The translations under genes and the position numbers were made by a program. The notes under the pieces were generated by a model. The model saw only the letters and a program-made list of their open reading frames with translations. It was not told the DNA's origin and did not search any database. Of a stretch of DNA of 8,867 nucleotides, positions 1 to 6,053 are shown piece after piece. Within the stretch, counting starts at the first letter, position 1, and every line of letters starts with the position of its first letter. The DNA comes from CAYJGN01 sp964369635. GTDB taxonomy: Bacteria; Bacillota; Clostridia; Oscillospirales; Ruminococcaceae. Location: positions 1-8,867 of the forward strand of contig CAYJGN010000061.1 in NCBI GenBank assembly GCA_964369635.1, read 5' to 3'.

Positions 1-20
1 ACAACAATTTAGACAATAAC

Positions 21-34
21 GTACTTTTTTGTAC
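21..34. promoter_or_regulatory. GTAC-N6-GTAC dyad next to the HxlR-type gene
   Basis: A perfect dyad, GTAC, six T, GTAC, begins immediately after the stop codon of the HxlR-type regulator. Some HxlR-family repressors (the YodB group) bind short dyads with TAC and GTA half-sites, so this could be an operator for a gene just left of the window. It could equally be chance in AT-rich DNA, or a weak hairpin; four-base arms are too short to count as a terminator. Confidence 0.25.
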
Positions 35-376
35 CTATATATCCTCAAGAGTTATTTCATTTTTATTGGCATATTCCTTTGAAAAATTGCAGAAACCCTC
101 TACAAGCGGAGCAAGTCCCTTGTACTGTGTTGACAGTGAGTATACAACATTTAAAGGTTTTTCAGATACCACTGTTCTTATCAGTATATTGCTTTGCTCA
201 AGCTCTTTTAGTTGCGTCACTAACATCTTGTGCGTTATATCTGGAATACCTTTTTGCAACAATGAAAATCTATTATCACCATGTAAAATATGCCACAAAA
301 TCCTCATTTTCCATTTTCCGCCAAATAAATCCATTGATAAAAGCAATGCGCAAGTATATTGTTTTTTTATCCTCAT
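35..376 (-). CDS. HxlR-family winged-helix transcriptional regulator
   Basis: This is a 113-residue cytoplasmic DNA-binding protein of the HxlR (MarR-like winged helix) family, at the usual length for the family. The family signature is clear: a Cys near the N-terminus (C9), then LFGGKWKMRILWHILHG (residues 18-33), RFSLLQKGIPDITHKMLV and QLKELEQSNILIRTVV for the recognition helix and wing, and VVYSLS. In several relatives (YodB, HypR, CatR) the N-terminal Cys senses quinones, aldehydes or disulfide stress. C9 and C96 make that possible here but do not prove it. An ATG lies 33 bases further upstream (409), but the start at 376 is preferred because GAGGA sits seven bases before it. No divergent target gene is visible. 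A good promoter lies at 460-489. The family call is firm; the signal and targets are unknown. Confidence 0.9.
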   Translation of the reverse strand: MRIKKQYTCALLLSMDLFGGKWKMRILWHILHGDNRFSLLQKGIPDITHKMLVTQLKELEQSNILIRTVVSEKPLNVVYSLSTQYKGLAPLVEGFCNFSKEYANKNEITLEDI

Positions 377-459
377 ATTATAATCCTCGTTGTATAAATA
401 ATCTACCAATTACCTACAAATAACCCGTCAAAGTATAATAAAAACTTTTTAACAATTTA

Positions 460-489
460 ATTATACATCTCATTTTATTAAATAGTCAA
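460..489 (-). promoter_or_regulatory. Sigma-A-type promoter of the HxlR-family gene
   Basis: Read on the minus strand, TTGACT (plus 484-489), an 18-base spacer and TATAAT (plus 460-465) form a near-consensus housekeeping promoter. Transcription would start near 453 and leave a leader of about 76 bases before the ATG at 376. The rest of the 377-676 interval holds only this leader, AT-rich spacer and the terminator at 601-631. Confidence 0.7.
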
Positions 490-600
490 CGAAAAAGCGT
501 TATTCATAAATACATTCTGAATACTGTGTTTACTATCTTATCGATTTGGAAGATATCTGACCTCTCTCGCCCAATGCATGTAATGACTGACATATTTTAA

Positions 601-631
601 AAATAATAAGACACAGCCGAAACCGTGTCTT
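601..631 (-). terminator. Rho-independent terminator after the Asp/Gly-repeat membrane protein gene
   Basis: On the minus strand, arms AAGACAC and GTGTCTT (plus 625-631 and 608-614) enclose a short loop, extended by a G-U and a G-C pair. The hairpin is followed by ATTATTTTTAAAA. It lies about 46 bases after the stop codon at 677. It has no comparable T-run on the plus strand, so it acts on leftward transcripts. Confidence 0.65.
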
Positions 632-676
632 AAAAGTATTTTCATATTGTTAGATTTGGTGAGAAGTAGCGGCTTT

Positions 677-1264
677 TTAGTCTCCGTCGCCACCGTCGCC
701 ACCGCCATCGTAACCACCGCCATCGTAACCACCGCCATCGTAGCCTCCGTCGTAGCCACCGTCGTAGCCTCCGTCATCCCAGCCACCATAATCACCTGCG
801 TCAAAATCACCTGCGTCAAAATTACCTGCGTCAAAATCACCGTCATCATCAAAATCGCTATTTTGTCTTAAATAGTCTCGGTCTAAATCACCCGGAGATA
901 GACCTATTTCATTACGGTGACTACCCTCATAACCACTATTCATTTTGCTGAATTCGTCTTTATATTCTACGCCAAGCCGTCTTAGTTTTTCTTTATTTTC
1001 TTCATATGCTTTGCGAGTTCTATTATCAAAGCATATATACATTATCAATAATGGTGCAAAAACACCAAAAGTTACAATCGTGAAAAATAAAAATTTTCTT
1101 TTTTCCTTTTTAGATCTATATGGGTTATATTTCAACGATTTAATCTTATTCCTAATAATATCTCTTTCAATAAAATAGTGCTTTAAATCAGGGTGAACAT
1201 TTGCATATAAATCTTCTGCAACCTCTTGTTTGCCAAATTCTTCATTGTTATTATTGCTGTTCAT
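677..1264 (-). CDS. Single-pass membrane protein with acidic Gly-rich tandem-repeat tail (unknown function)
   Basis: I do not recognise a family for this 195-residue protein. It has an Asn/Glu-rich N-terminus (residues 1-25) and a basic stretch (38-57, with KSLKYNPYRSKKEKRK). One hydrophobic helix follows at about 58-79, flanked on both sides by Lys and Arg. Next is a charged segment (80-105), then a low-complexity tail from about 137 to the end. The tail holds FDAGD/N units (143-158), then YDGG and YDGGG units, and ends DGGDGGDGD. There is no signal peptidase site. The tail is strongly acidic, with Asp and Gly dominating and regularly placed Tyr. It could bind cations, stay disordered, or self-associate; none of these is shown. 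ATG at 1264 has GAGG six bases upstream. A terminator follows at 601-631. The repeats are encoded by near-identical DNA copies, so length may vary between strains. Confidence 0.75.
   Translation of the reverse strand: MNSNNNNEEFGKQEVAEDLYANVHPDLKHYFIERDIIRNKIKSLKYNPYRSKKEKRKFLFFTIVTFGVFAPLLIMYICFDNRTRKAYEENKEKLRRLGVEYKDEFSKMNSGYEGSHRNEIGLSPGDLDRDYLRQNSDFDDDGDFDAGNFDAGDFDAGDYGGWDDGGYDGGYDGGYDGGGYDGGGYDGGGDGGDGD
698..778 (-). repeat. Tandem repeats encoding YDGGG and YDGG units
   Basis: There are three 15-bp copies (698-712, 713-727, 728-742; plus-strand unit about ACCACCGCCATCGTA), then three 12-bp copies (743-754, 755-766, 767-778; unit about GCCTCCGTCGTA). All keep the reading frame of the membrane protein, because both units are multiples of three. 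Confidence 0.85.
791..835 (-). repeat. Tandem 15-bp repeats encoding FDAGD units
   Basis: Three head-to-tail copies of ATCACCTGCGTCAAA (791-805, 806-820, and 821-835 with one change that turns Asp into Asn) are followed by a decayed fourth copy at 836-850. They lie in frame within the membrane protein gene and are distinct from the Tyr-Asp-Gly repeats next to them. Confidence 0.85.
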
Positions 1265-1319
1265 ACGCTACCTCACTTTCTACTGAAAATTTATATAATT
1301 TTTTCTACTTATATGTGAT

Positions 1320-1547
1320 TTATACCGTTGCTGTTTTCTTTGTTTTTGCCGAACTTTGCATATTATCTTTGTCTAAATCAAAAAGTGCGCATACTCTTGT
1401 TTGGAGCACAGTGCTTGTAAAGTTTGTGGCATCAATGGCGATACCGCCCGCCACCTGCGCGGTAAAAGCCGAAACTGGTAGAATTCTCACCACAATAATA
1501 ATGGCGAGTAAAACTGAAAATGCTTTGTTTTTTAATTTTGTTTTTAT
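1320..1547 (-). pseudogene. Remnant of a secreted LRR/EF-hand-type protein: signal peptide plus N-terminal module, ATA in place of a start
   Basis: On the minus strand, AAGGGAG is followed at 1547 by ATA and 75 codons to a TAA at 1320-1322. The product starts (I)KTKLKNKAFSVLLAIIIVV, a basic n-region and hydrophobic core. A plausible signal-peptidase region follows (PVSAFTA, residues 24-30). After that come AIDATNF (37-43) and FDLDKDNMQSSAK (56-68). From memory of the family, this matches the start of many clostridial secreted leucine-rich-repeat proteins, which open with an I-[DN]-x-TNFPD segment and a D-x-D-x-D-G calcium-loop-like motif. Position 12 of the loop is Lys where Glu is usual, and the protein ends before any leucine-rich repeat. 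The missing ATG, loop substitution and early stop all point to decay. A functional short secreted protein starting at ATA or the adjacent ATT cannot be excluded. The Asp/Gly-repeat gene follows 55 bases downstream. Confidence 0.6.
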
Positions 1548-1619
1548 AATTCTCCCTTCAAATTAACCCCTAAATTCGCTAATTTTTCCCATTTAAATAA
1601 TAATAGCATTTTTTACCTC

Positions 1620-1655
1620 AAAAAAGGGCGAGAGTGTCAAAATTGACACTCTCGA
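1620..1655 (-). terminator. Terminator of the two-component operon (palindrome copy 1)
   Basis: A perfect hairpin has 11-bp arms, CGAGAGTGTCA and TGACACTCTCG (1630-1640 and 1645-1655), with loop AAAT on the plus strand. On the minus strand it is followed by CCC and six T. It starts 32 bases after the response-regulator stop codon. Its core, GAGTGTCAAAATTGACACTC (1633-1652), is repeated exactly at 3756-3775. Confidence 0.8.
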
Positions 1656-1686
1656 TTTTAAAAAATATTTAAAGCTAATTTGCAGT

Positions 1687-2376
1687 TTATGTTTTCGAGA
1701 AAATATACCCTTCATCTCTCGACCATTCTATAATGCAGTTGCTCTGTGAAAGCTTTGTCCGAAGCCTTTTTATCGTGCTTTTCAGGGCATTTTTATTCTC
1801 GACAAACGGCGCTTTCCACACCTTTTCATATAAATACTCACTGTCGATATATCGCCCTGTGTTTTGCACCATAATCATAAGTACCGCAAACTCTTTTTGG
1901 GTGAGCAGTAAATCAACATTATTAAAGGTTGCAACATCGGCTGTAATATCAAGGCGAAGCCCACCTTCTTCAATATACTCAGGTACCCGTCCTGCGCGTC
2001 TGAGAAGCGCCTCAATTCTCGCAAGTAATATTGGAAAATCATACGGTTTTGTTATGTAGTCATCACAGCCCTGTCTAAGTCCCTCTATAATATCCTCTTG
2101 CGAGCCAAGCCCAGTTAAAAGAAGAATTGGTATATCTTTAGCACAGCTTAGTCGCAGTGTTTTCATAAAGTCGACACCATTGCCATCAGGCAACATGATA
2201 TCGAGGATAATTATGTTTGGTCTGTTCGCATCAATGAAAGTTCTCGCTTCTGAAATAGTCGTTGCTGCATCGACGATATAACCTTCCCAGGTAAGGAGTC
2301 TTGTGTTTCCTTTTAAGATCTTCTCGTTATCTTCAACAAGCAAAATGCGCTTATTTATAATCTCTTTACTGTTCAT
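1687..2376 (-). CDS. OmpR/PhoB-type response regulator
   Basis: This is a 229-residue cytoplasmic transcription factor with the two standard domains. The receiver domain (about residues 9-119) has the acidic pair in LLVEDN, the phospho-acceptor Asp59 in IIILDIMLPDG, Thr88 in ILLLTG and Lys110 in YITKPYD. The C-terminal winged helix (about 138-229) has LLLTQKEFAVLMIMVQN, the recognition-helix segment NALKSTIKRLRTKL and a closing wing EGYIF. It should be phosphorylated by the kinase encoded just upstream and then bind DNA. ATG at 2376 is preferred to ATG at 2385 because AAGG sits nine bases before the former but directly abuts the latter. Its first 11 bases overlap the end of the kinase gene, which suggests coupled translation. 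A strong terminator follows. Regulated genes are not identifiable from the window. Confidence 0.93.
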   Translation of the reverse strand: MNSKEIINKRILLVEDNEKILKGNTRLLTWEGYIVDAATTISEARTFIDANRPNIIILDIMLPDGNGVDFMKTLRLSCAKDIPILLLTGLGSQEDIIEGLRQGCDDYITKPYDFPILLARIEALLRRAGRVPEYIEEGGLRLDITADVATFNNVDLLLTQKEFAVLMIMVQNTGRYIDSEYLYEKVWKAPFVENKNALKSTIKRLRTKLSQSNCIIEWSRDEGYIFSKT

Positions 2377-3670
2377 CTGCACCATCCTTATTTCCGTATT
2401 GACCTTGGTATAGCGGCAAACTGAACGAAACAGTGCAACCAGCGCCTTCGGTACTCTCTACCCATATATCGCCTCCGTGAGAATTTATAACCGTTTTGCA
2501 GAGGTAGAGCCCATAGCCTGTCCCGCCCTGTGAAACTCCACGCTCAAAAACGCGCGGTAGAATTTCACTCGGTATTCCACAACCGTTATCATTCACCTCA
2601 ACTTTTATATCTCCATTGTCGGTAAATGCGCGTATCCGAATGGTATCACCACTCGTGTGGTTGTTTGCATTTTGAAGGATATTTATTATAACCTGCGACA
2701 TTAAATCGGCATCGCAAAATGCAGTAAGTTTTACGCTCTGCTCTAAGATAATGCTATTGTTGTTTTTCGCAAAAACAAGGCGCAACATATCAGTTACGTT
2801 TAAAAGAAGAGCCGAGAAATCTGTTCTATGCCGCTCATCTTGCTCGCTTAATGCATTGAGGGATAGCATCCCTCCTACAATTCTGCTAAGCCGCATAATC
2901 TCCTCTTGCGCGTCTGACAAAAGCTCGCTCATCTCAGCACCCTCATTTGTCTCTTTTGCGTGGTTTAAAAGCCCCATAACAGTTTGAATATTTACTGAAA
3001 TAACAGTAAGCGGGGTGCGCATCTCGTGGGAGGTGTTTGCTAAAAACTCTGTTTTGCTCTTGCTTATTTGCGCGAGCATCTGGTTTTTTTCATCAAGCTT
3101 TAGTTGCTGCATTTTGTACATCTTAACCTGCTGATATGTTGTCACTCCGACCGCTAAAGACGCCGCTAAAAAACAGATTACCATACTTGAAAAGTAATCA
3201 AATTCCGACTTAAATCCTGCGGTTAAATCGAGGTAGAGATAGTCGATAATGCAGATAAACGTATAAATAAAAAGCTCCATCGCCACCATAAAAAACATCG
3301 CCTTGCCATCTATCATGCAGGTTGTGAAAACTACCGCAAAGACGAAAAATGAAGTGATGCCGCCATAGTAGCCGCCACCTGTGAAAAACATCAAGGTGAA
3401 AAAGAGGATGAATACTACAAATATCGTTATGATATACGCATATTTATACCGCCTTGTTCTGTTGAGATAAATTACCATAACAAGGGTAAAAACACCTGAA
3501 AGAGCCTTTGCTAAAATATCCATGAATCCGGTGTTCATAACGAGTGCTTGAATTGACATTGTAATCGAGATTATAATTCCTGCAAATGCAAACAGATTGA
3601 ATATCCTAACTCGAAAATCATCGTCTGCTGCAAAATATCTATCTTTAAGCTTTTGATAAAAACCCTTCAT
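2366..3670 (-). CDS. Six-helix membrane sensor histidine kinase
   Basis: This 434-residue protein is the sensor partner of the downstream regulator. Six hydrophobic segments fill residues of about 26-44, 51-68, 78-96, 102-120, 124-145 and 160-180. No extracellular domain of useful size is present, so sensing probably occurs in the membrane or in short loops. A short coiled linker leads to the dimerisation/phospho-acceptor domain, with His215 in TSHEMRTPL. The ATP-binding domain follows: N-box IINILQNANNH, G1 box DNGCGIP, F-box FERG, and G2 box GTGYGLYLCK near the end. All catalytic motifs look intact. GTG at 3688 is an alternative start, but ATG at 3670 has GGGGGAG just before it, two bases away, which is tight but the best visible site. 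The gene is first in its operon and overlaps the regulator by 11 bases. The stimulus is unknown. Confidence 0.92.
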   Translation of the reverse strand: MKGFYQKLKDRYFAADDDFRVRIFNLFAFAGIIISITMSIQALVMNTGFMDILAKALSGVFTLVMVIYLNRTRRYKYAYIITIFVVFILFFTLMFFTGGGYYGGITSFFVFAVVFTTCMIDGKAMFFMVAMELFIYTFICIIDYLYLDLTAGFKSEFDYFSSMVICFLAASLAVGVTTYQQVKMYKMQQLKLDEKNQMLAQISKSKTEFLANTSHEMRTPLTVISVNIQTVMGLLNHAKETNEGAEMSELLSDAQEEIMRLSRIVGGMLSLNALSEQDERHRTDFSALLLNVTDMLRLVFAKNNNSIILEQSVKLTAFCDADLMSQVIINILQNANNHTSGDTIRIRAFTDNGDIKVEVNDNGCGIPSEILPRVFERGVSQGGTGYGLYLCKTVINSHGGDIWVESTEGAGCTVSFSLPLYQGQYGNKDGADEQ

Positions 3671-3716
3671 AGCTCCCCCATCAAACACATCTAACTAAAC
3701 AAACCATATTTTAATT

Positions 3717-3746
3717 ATTATATCATAAATATTTAGCATTTAGCAA
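3717..3746 (-). promoter_or_regulatory. Extended -10 promoter of the two-component operon
   Basis: On the minus strand, TTGCTA (plus 3741-3746), an 18-base spacer and TATAAT (plus 3717-3722) are seen. A TGA directly before the -10 gives the extended TGnTATAAT form. Transcription would start near 3710, about 40 bases before the kinase ATG. The palindrome at 3756-3775 lies ten bases upstream of the -35 element, and its T-run merges into that element. Confidence 0.65.
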
Positions 3747-3776
3747 AAAAATAGAGAGTGTCAAAATTGACACTCC
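3745..3776 (-). terminator. Palindrome copy 2: hairpin plus T-run upstream of the two-component promoter
   Basis: GAGTGTCAAAATTGACACTC (3756-3775) is identical to the core of the operon terminator at 1633-1652. On the minus strand it is followed by TCTA and seven T, so it has the form of a rho-independent terminator and would block leftward readthrough into the kinase gene. No intact gene lies upstream for it to terminate. Its position, centred near -56 of the kinase promoter, also suits an operator. It may have served the decayed genes at 3824-4108. Confidence 0.55.
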
Positions 3777-3823
3777 AACAGACGGCAAAACAGAGAGAAC
3801 AGTTTTGGTGAGCTGCGGTTTTA

Positions 3824-4003
3824 ATAAACAGATGGTAGGGGTTGGGTTTGTTGAGTGGCGAAAGAAATAAAGTTGCTGGAGGAGAAGCCAGATAGAACAT
3901 CTATGTTAAACACTGCACCTATCTGATACTCGCCAAATCTCTCAAGTGTATCAAAATTAATCACACTGTTTTCTTTATAAAAGTCTTCATTTCGTATAAT
4001 CTT
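3824..4003 (-). pseudogene. Fragment of a class B sortase-like gene
   Basis: The minus-strand frame from the TAG at 4004-4006 to the TAA at 3821-3823 begins KIIRNEDFYKENSVINFDT and continues LERFGEYQIGAVFNIDV. From memory, this fits the middle of class B sortases, which commonly read like DEDFYKxHPxIxFDTLYExGxYxIxAVF between the catalytic His region and the catalytic Cys. Sortases are membrane enzymes that attach LPxTG-like proteins to the cell wall. No start codon, membrane anchor, catalytic His or Cys region is present: the similarity runs for only about 36 residues and then becomes unrelated sequence. It is therefore a decayed fragment, not a working gene. The assignment rests on pattern recall over a short stretch. 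Confidence 0.5.
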
Positions 4004-4006
4004 CTA

Positions 4007-4108
4007 ATAAAGCCGCACTCGTATGTATGGATATAAAAGCGCATTCACCTCATCAAATGGTGGACGTTTCTCTCTTGTGGAGAATTTAAAAATATATTTA
4101 TTATGAGT
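4007..4108 (-). pseudogene. Short relic with a Cas1-like motif (tentative)
   Basis: In the same minus-strand frame, upstream of the TAG at 4004-4006, 34 codons between stops read ...FKFSTREKRPPFDEVNALL and then YPYIRVRLY. The segment REKRPPFDEVNALL resembles the conserved RxRRPPxDxVNAxLSFxY region of Cas1, the CRISPR adaptation integrase. After NALL the likeness stops, which would fit a frameshift or deletion joining it to the sortase-like piece. No CRISPR repeats or other cas genes are in the window. The match is short and could be coincidence. Confidence 0.3.
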
Positions 4109-4337
4109 TTATCAAAAAAAGAGAAATAATGATTCGAATAATTCTACATAATTACGATTGGCTGTTCTATACTTATTACGGCAAAAAACCTTTACATTCT
4201 GCCCAGCATATTTGCTAAAAACTTAGAATATATCGGTATTTAGGCAACAATCAGCCGATAGCTAAGCTGCAAAAGCCATCAAAATATACAAAACATATCT
4301 TTTAGCCACATTAAAACTATTATAATATTAAGAAAAT

Positions 4338-4377
4338 GTGTCAAAATCTTGACTTTTTAGTGATCGTTTGCTATTAT
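4338..4377 (+). promoter_or_regulatory. Promoter of the peptide ABC importer operon
   Basis: TTGACT (4349-4354), a 17-base spacer and TATTAT (4372-4377) preceded by TGC give a near-consensus extended -10 promoter. Transcription would start near 4384, leaving about 60 bases before the ATG at 4444. An imperfect dyad, GTGTCAAAATCTTGAC (4338-4353), overlaps the -35 element and resembles the GTGTCAAAATTGAC core of the palindromes flanking the two-component operon, so a shared regulator is possible. Confidence 0.75.
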
Positions 4378-4443
4378 TATAAAATCGCTAATATAGTTAG
4401 CTACACATTTGCTTAATAGAGCGATAATCGGAAGGAGAAAAAC

Positions 4444-5964
4444 ATGAAAAAAATACTACTAACCTTTTTAGCAGCTGCAATGCTACTAAGCTTGACTGCA
4501 TGTTCAGGCGGCGGAGCAGGAAACGAGCAAGTACTTATAGTTTCACAGAAAGCCGATGCGGTTTCACTTGACCCGCAGATTACAAACGACCAACCAAGTG
4601 CTCGTGTATTCCGTCAGATATTTGACACACTATTCCTACAAGAAAATGACGGCACAATTTCCCCTCTTCTTGCAGAAAGCTATGAATTTACTAACGATGG
4701 CTTAACTCTAAACCTCAAATTGCGTGAAGGTGTAAAATTCCACAACGGCGAAACATTCACAGCTCATGATGTTAAGTTCACATTCGAAAGAGGTTATGAT
4801 TCACCTCAGATGGGAAACACACTTAGCTTTATCGATATAGATGGTATTACAGTAGTTGATGATTACAATATCAGCATTGACTTCCTTTACCCATTCGCAC
4901 CTTCTATTGACTACTTAGCAAACCCTCTTACAGCTATTATGAATGAAAAAGCTGTTACAGAAGCTGGCGATGATGTTGGCAATCAACCAGTTGGAACAGG
5001 CCCATTTAAATTTGTCAGCTGGGAATCAGATAGTGAAATCGTTTTAGAAGCTAACGAAGAATACTGGGACGGCGCACCTGGTACTGATGGTATAATATTT
5101 AGAATTATTCCAGAAACAGAAACAGCAATGTTAGAGCTTGAAACAGGCGGCGTTGACATAGTTTATGATATCGGTGCTCCTAACATCAGCCGTACAGAAG
5201 AAAACCCTGACCTAAAAATCTCGAGAGATCTTGGTTTCTCAGTTACTTACATTGGTCTAAACACAAACAAAGCTCCATTTGATGATGTTCGTGTTCGTCA
5301 AGCTCTAAACTACGCTTTAGATATGGAAGCTATCGTTGCCTCTGTATTCCACGGTGCAGGTAGCAAATCCAACGGTCCTTTAAGCCCTATGGTAGCTGCT
5401 TACGATGATTCTTTAACAGGATATGATTACGACACTGAAAAAGCTCTTGAGTTATTAAAAGAAGCTGGACTTGAAGATGGTTTCGAAACAACTCTTTGGG
5501 TAAATGACGGTAACCAAGATAGAGCTAATATCGCAGTATTGGTGCAAAGCCAGCTTGCTGAGATAGGTGTAACTGTTTCTATCGAATATGTTGAGTGGTC
5601 AAGATATCTTGAAGATACAGCAAGTGGTTTACACGATATGTTCATCTTAGGATGGTCAAACGCAACAGGTACAGCTGACCAAGGTCTATATACAACTCTA
5701 CATTCAAGTGCTCATGGTACCCCTGGTAACAGAGCTTTCTACACAAACGAAAGATTTGATGAGCTAATTGACGCAGCCAGAGTTTCAACAGATATCGATG
5801 AGCAATTAGAGCTTTACGCAGAGGCTCAAAACATTGTTGTCGAAGATGCTCCTTGGATATTTACATGGAATCAAGAAAACTTAACTGGTGTTCGTGCTAA
5901 TATCGAAGGTTATGTTAATCACCCATCGGGCAGAAGCATATTGAAAGACGTTACTAAATCATAG
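4444..5964 (+). CDS. Peptide ABC transporter substrate-binding lipoprotein (SBP family 5, DppA/OppA type)
   Basis: This 506-residue extracytoplasmic lipoprotein should capture peptides (or a related family-5 ligand) and deliver them to the permeases encoded next. The N-terminus is a lipoprotein signal: MKKILL, a hydrophobic core, and the lipobox LTAC with lipidated Cys20, then a Gly/Ser linker. Family-5 landmarks appear in order: SLDPQ (41-45), a LREGVKFHNGETFTAHDV block near 97-114, VGTGPFKF with an EANEEYWDG block near 180-205, YIGLNTNKAPFDDVRVRQAL near 275-294, and ENLTGV near the C-terminus. Length is typical. ATG at 4444 has GAAGGAG six bases upstream. It is the first gene of the operon and is separated from the permease by a 194-base gap with a hairpin, an arrangement that often lets the binding protein be made in excess. 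The ligand cannot be fixed from sequence alone: peptides are most likely; glutathione, nickel or opines are alternatives. Confidence 0.93.
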   Translation: MKKILLTFLAAAMLLSLTACSGGGAGNEQVLIVSQKADAVSLDPQITNDQPSARVFRQIFDTLFLQENDGTISPLLAESYEFTNDGLTLNLKLREGVKFHNGETFTAHDVKFTFERGYDSPQMGNTLSFIDIDGITVVDDYNISIDFLYPFAPSIDYLANPLTAIMNEKAVTEAGDDVGNQPVGTGPFKFVSWESDSEIVLEANEEYWDGAPGTDGIIFRIIPETETAMLELETGGVDIVYDIGAPNISRTEENPDLKISRDLGFSVTYIGLNTNKAPFDDVRVRQALNYALDMEAIVASVFHGAGSKSNGPLSPMVAAYDDSLTGYDYDTEKALELLKEAGLEDGFETTLWVNDGNQDRANIAVLVQSQLAEIGVTVSIEYVEWSRYLEDTASGLHDMFILGWSNATGTADQGLYTTLHSSAHGTPGNRAFYTNERFDELIDAARVSTDIDEQLELYAEAQNIVVEDAPWIFTWNQENLTGVRANIEGYVNHPSGRSILKDVTKS

Positions 5965-6053
5965 TTTTAATATATAAACAATTTATAACATTGATTTTGA
6001 TTGGTATATAAAGAAACTTTATTGCTAAGTTATTTACACTATGTAATTTTTAA

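Larger units (their letters stand above)
3671..4443. other. Gene-poor interval with decayed coding relics
   Basis: No intact gene is visible between the kinase and the substrate-binding protein. From left to right it holds the kinase promoter, palindrome copy 2, a sortase-like relic, a Cas1-motif relic, about 230 bases (4109-4337) in which I recognise nothing, and the rightward promoter of the ABC importer with its leader. In that leader, ATCGCT (4384-4389) and AGCGAT (4420-4425) are complementary and could form a small hairpin before the ribosome binding site. Confidence 0.6.

Noticed and set aside
66..423. Two overlapping plus-strand open frames
   Set aside because: Both are antisense to the well-supported HxlR-family gene and show no start signals or family likeness.
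698..850. Short tandem repeats as a possible CRISPR array
   Set aside because: Units of 12 and 15 bp are adjacent with no spacers and stay in frame with a coding sequence.
538..852. Minus-strand open frame with repeated TQVIL units
   Set aside because: The repeats arise from the same tandem DNA read in another frame of the Asp/Gly-repeat gene; no ribosome binding site supports it.
647..871. Plus-strand open frame rich in Val, Thr and Ala
   Set aside because: This is antisense readthrough of the same tandem repeats, without a start signal.
1201..1566. Open frame of 121 codons on the plus strand
   Set aside because: It lies antisense to the signal-peptide remnant and to the start of the Asp/Gly-repeat gene, has no ribosome binding site, and its translation resembles no family. 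The minus-strand reading makes sense instead.
3752..3775. Palindrome copy 2 as the end of an insertion element
   Set aside because: No transposase gene, longer terminal repeat or target duplication is visible. The copies flank a normal two-component operon, so terminator or operator roles are simpler.
4129..4218. A 29-codon plus-strand frame starting at ATG
   Set aside because: There is no clear ribosome binding site, it is followed by stops, and the peptide resembles nothing I know.
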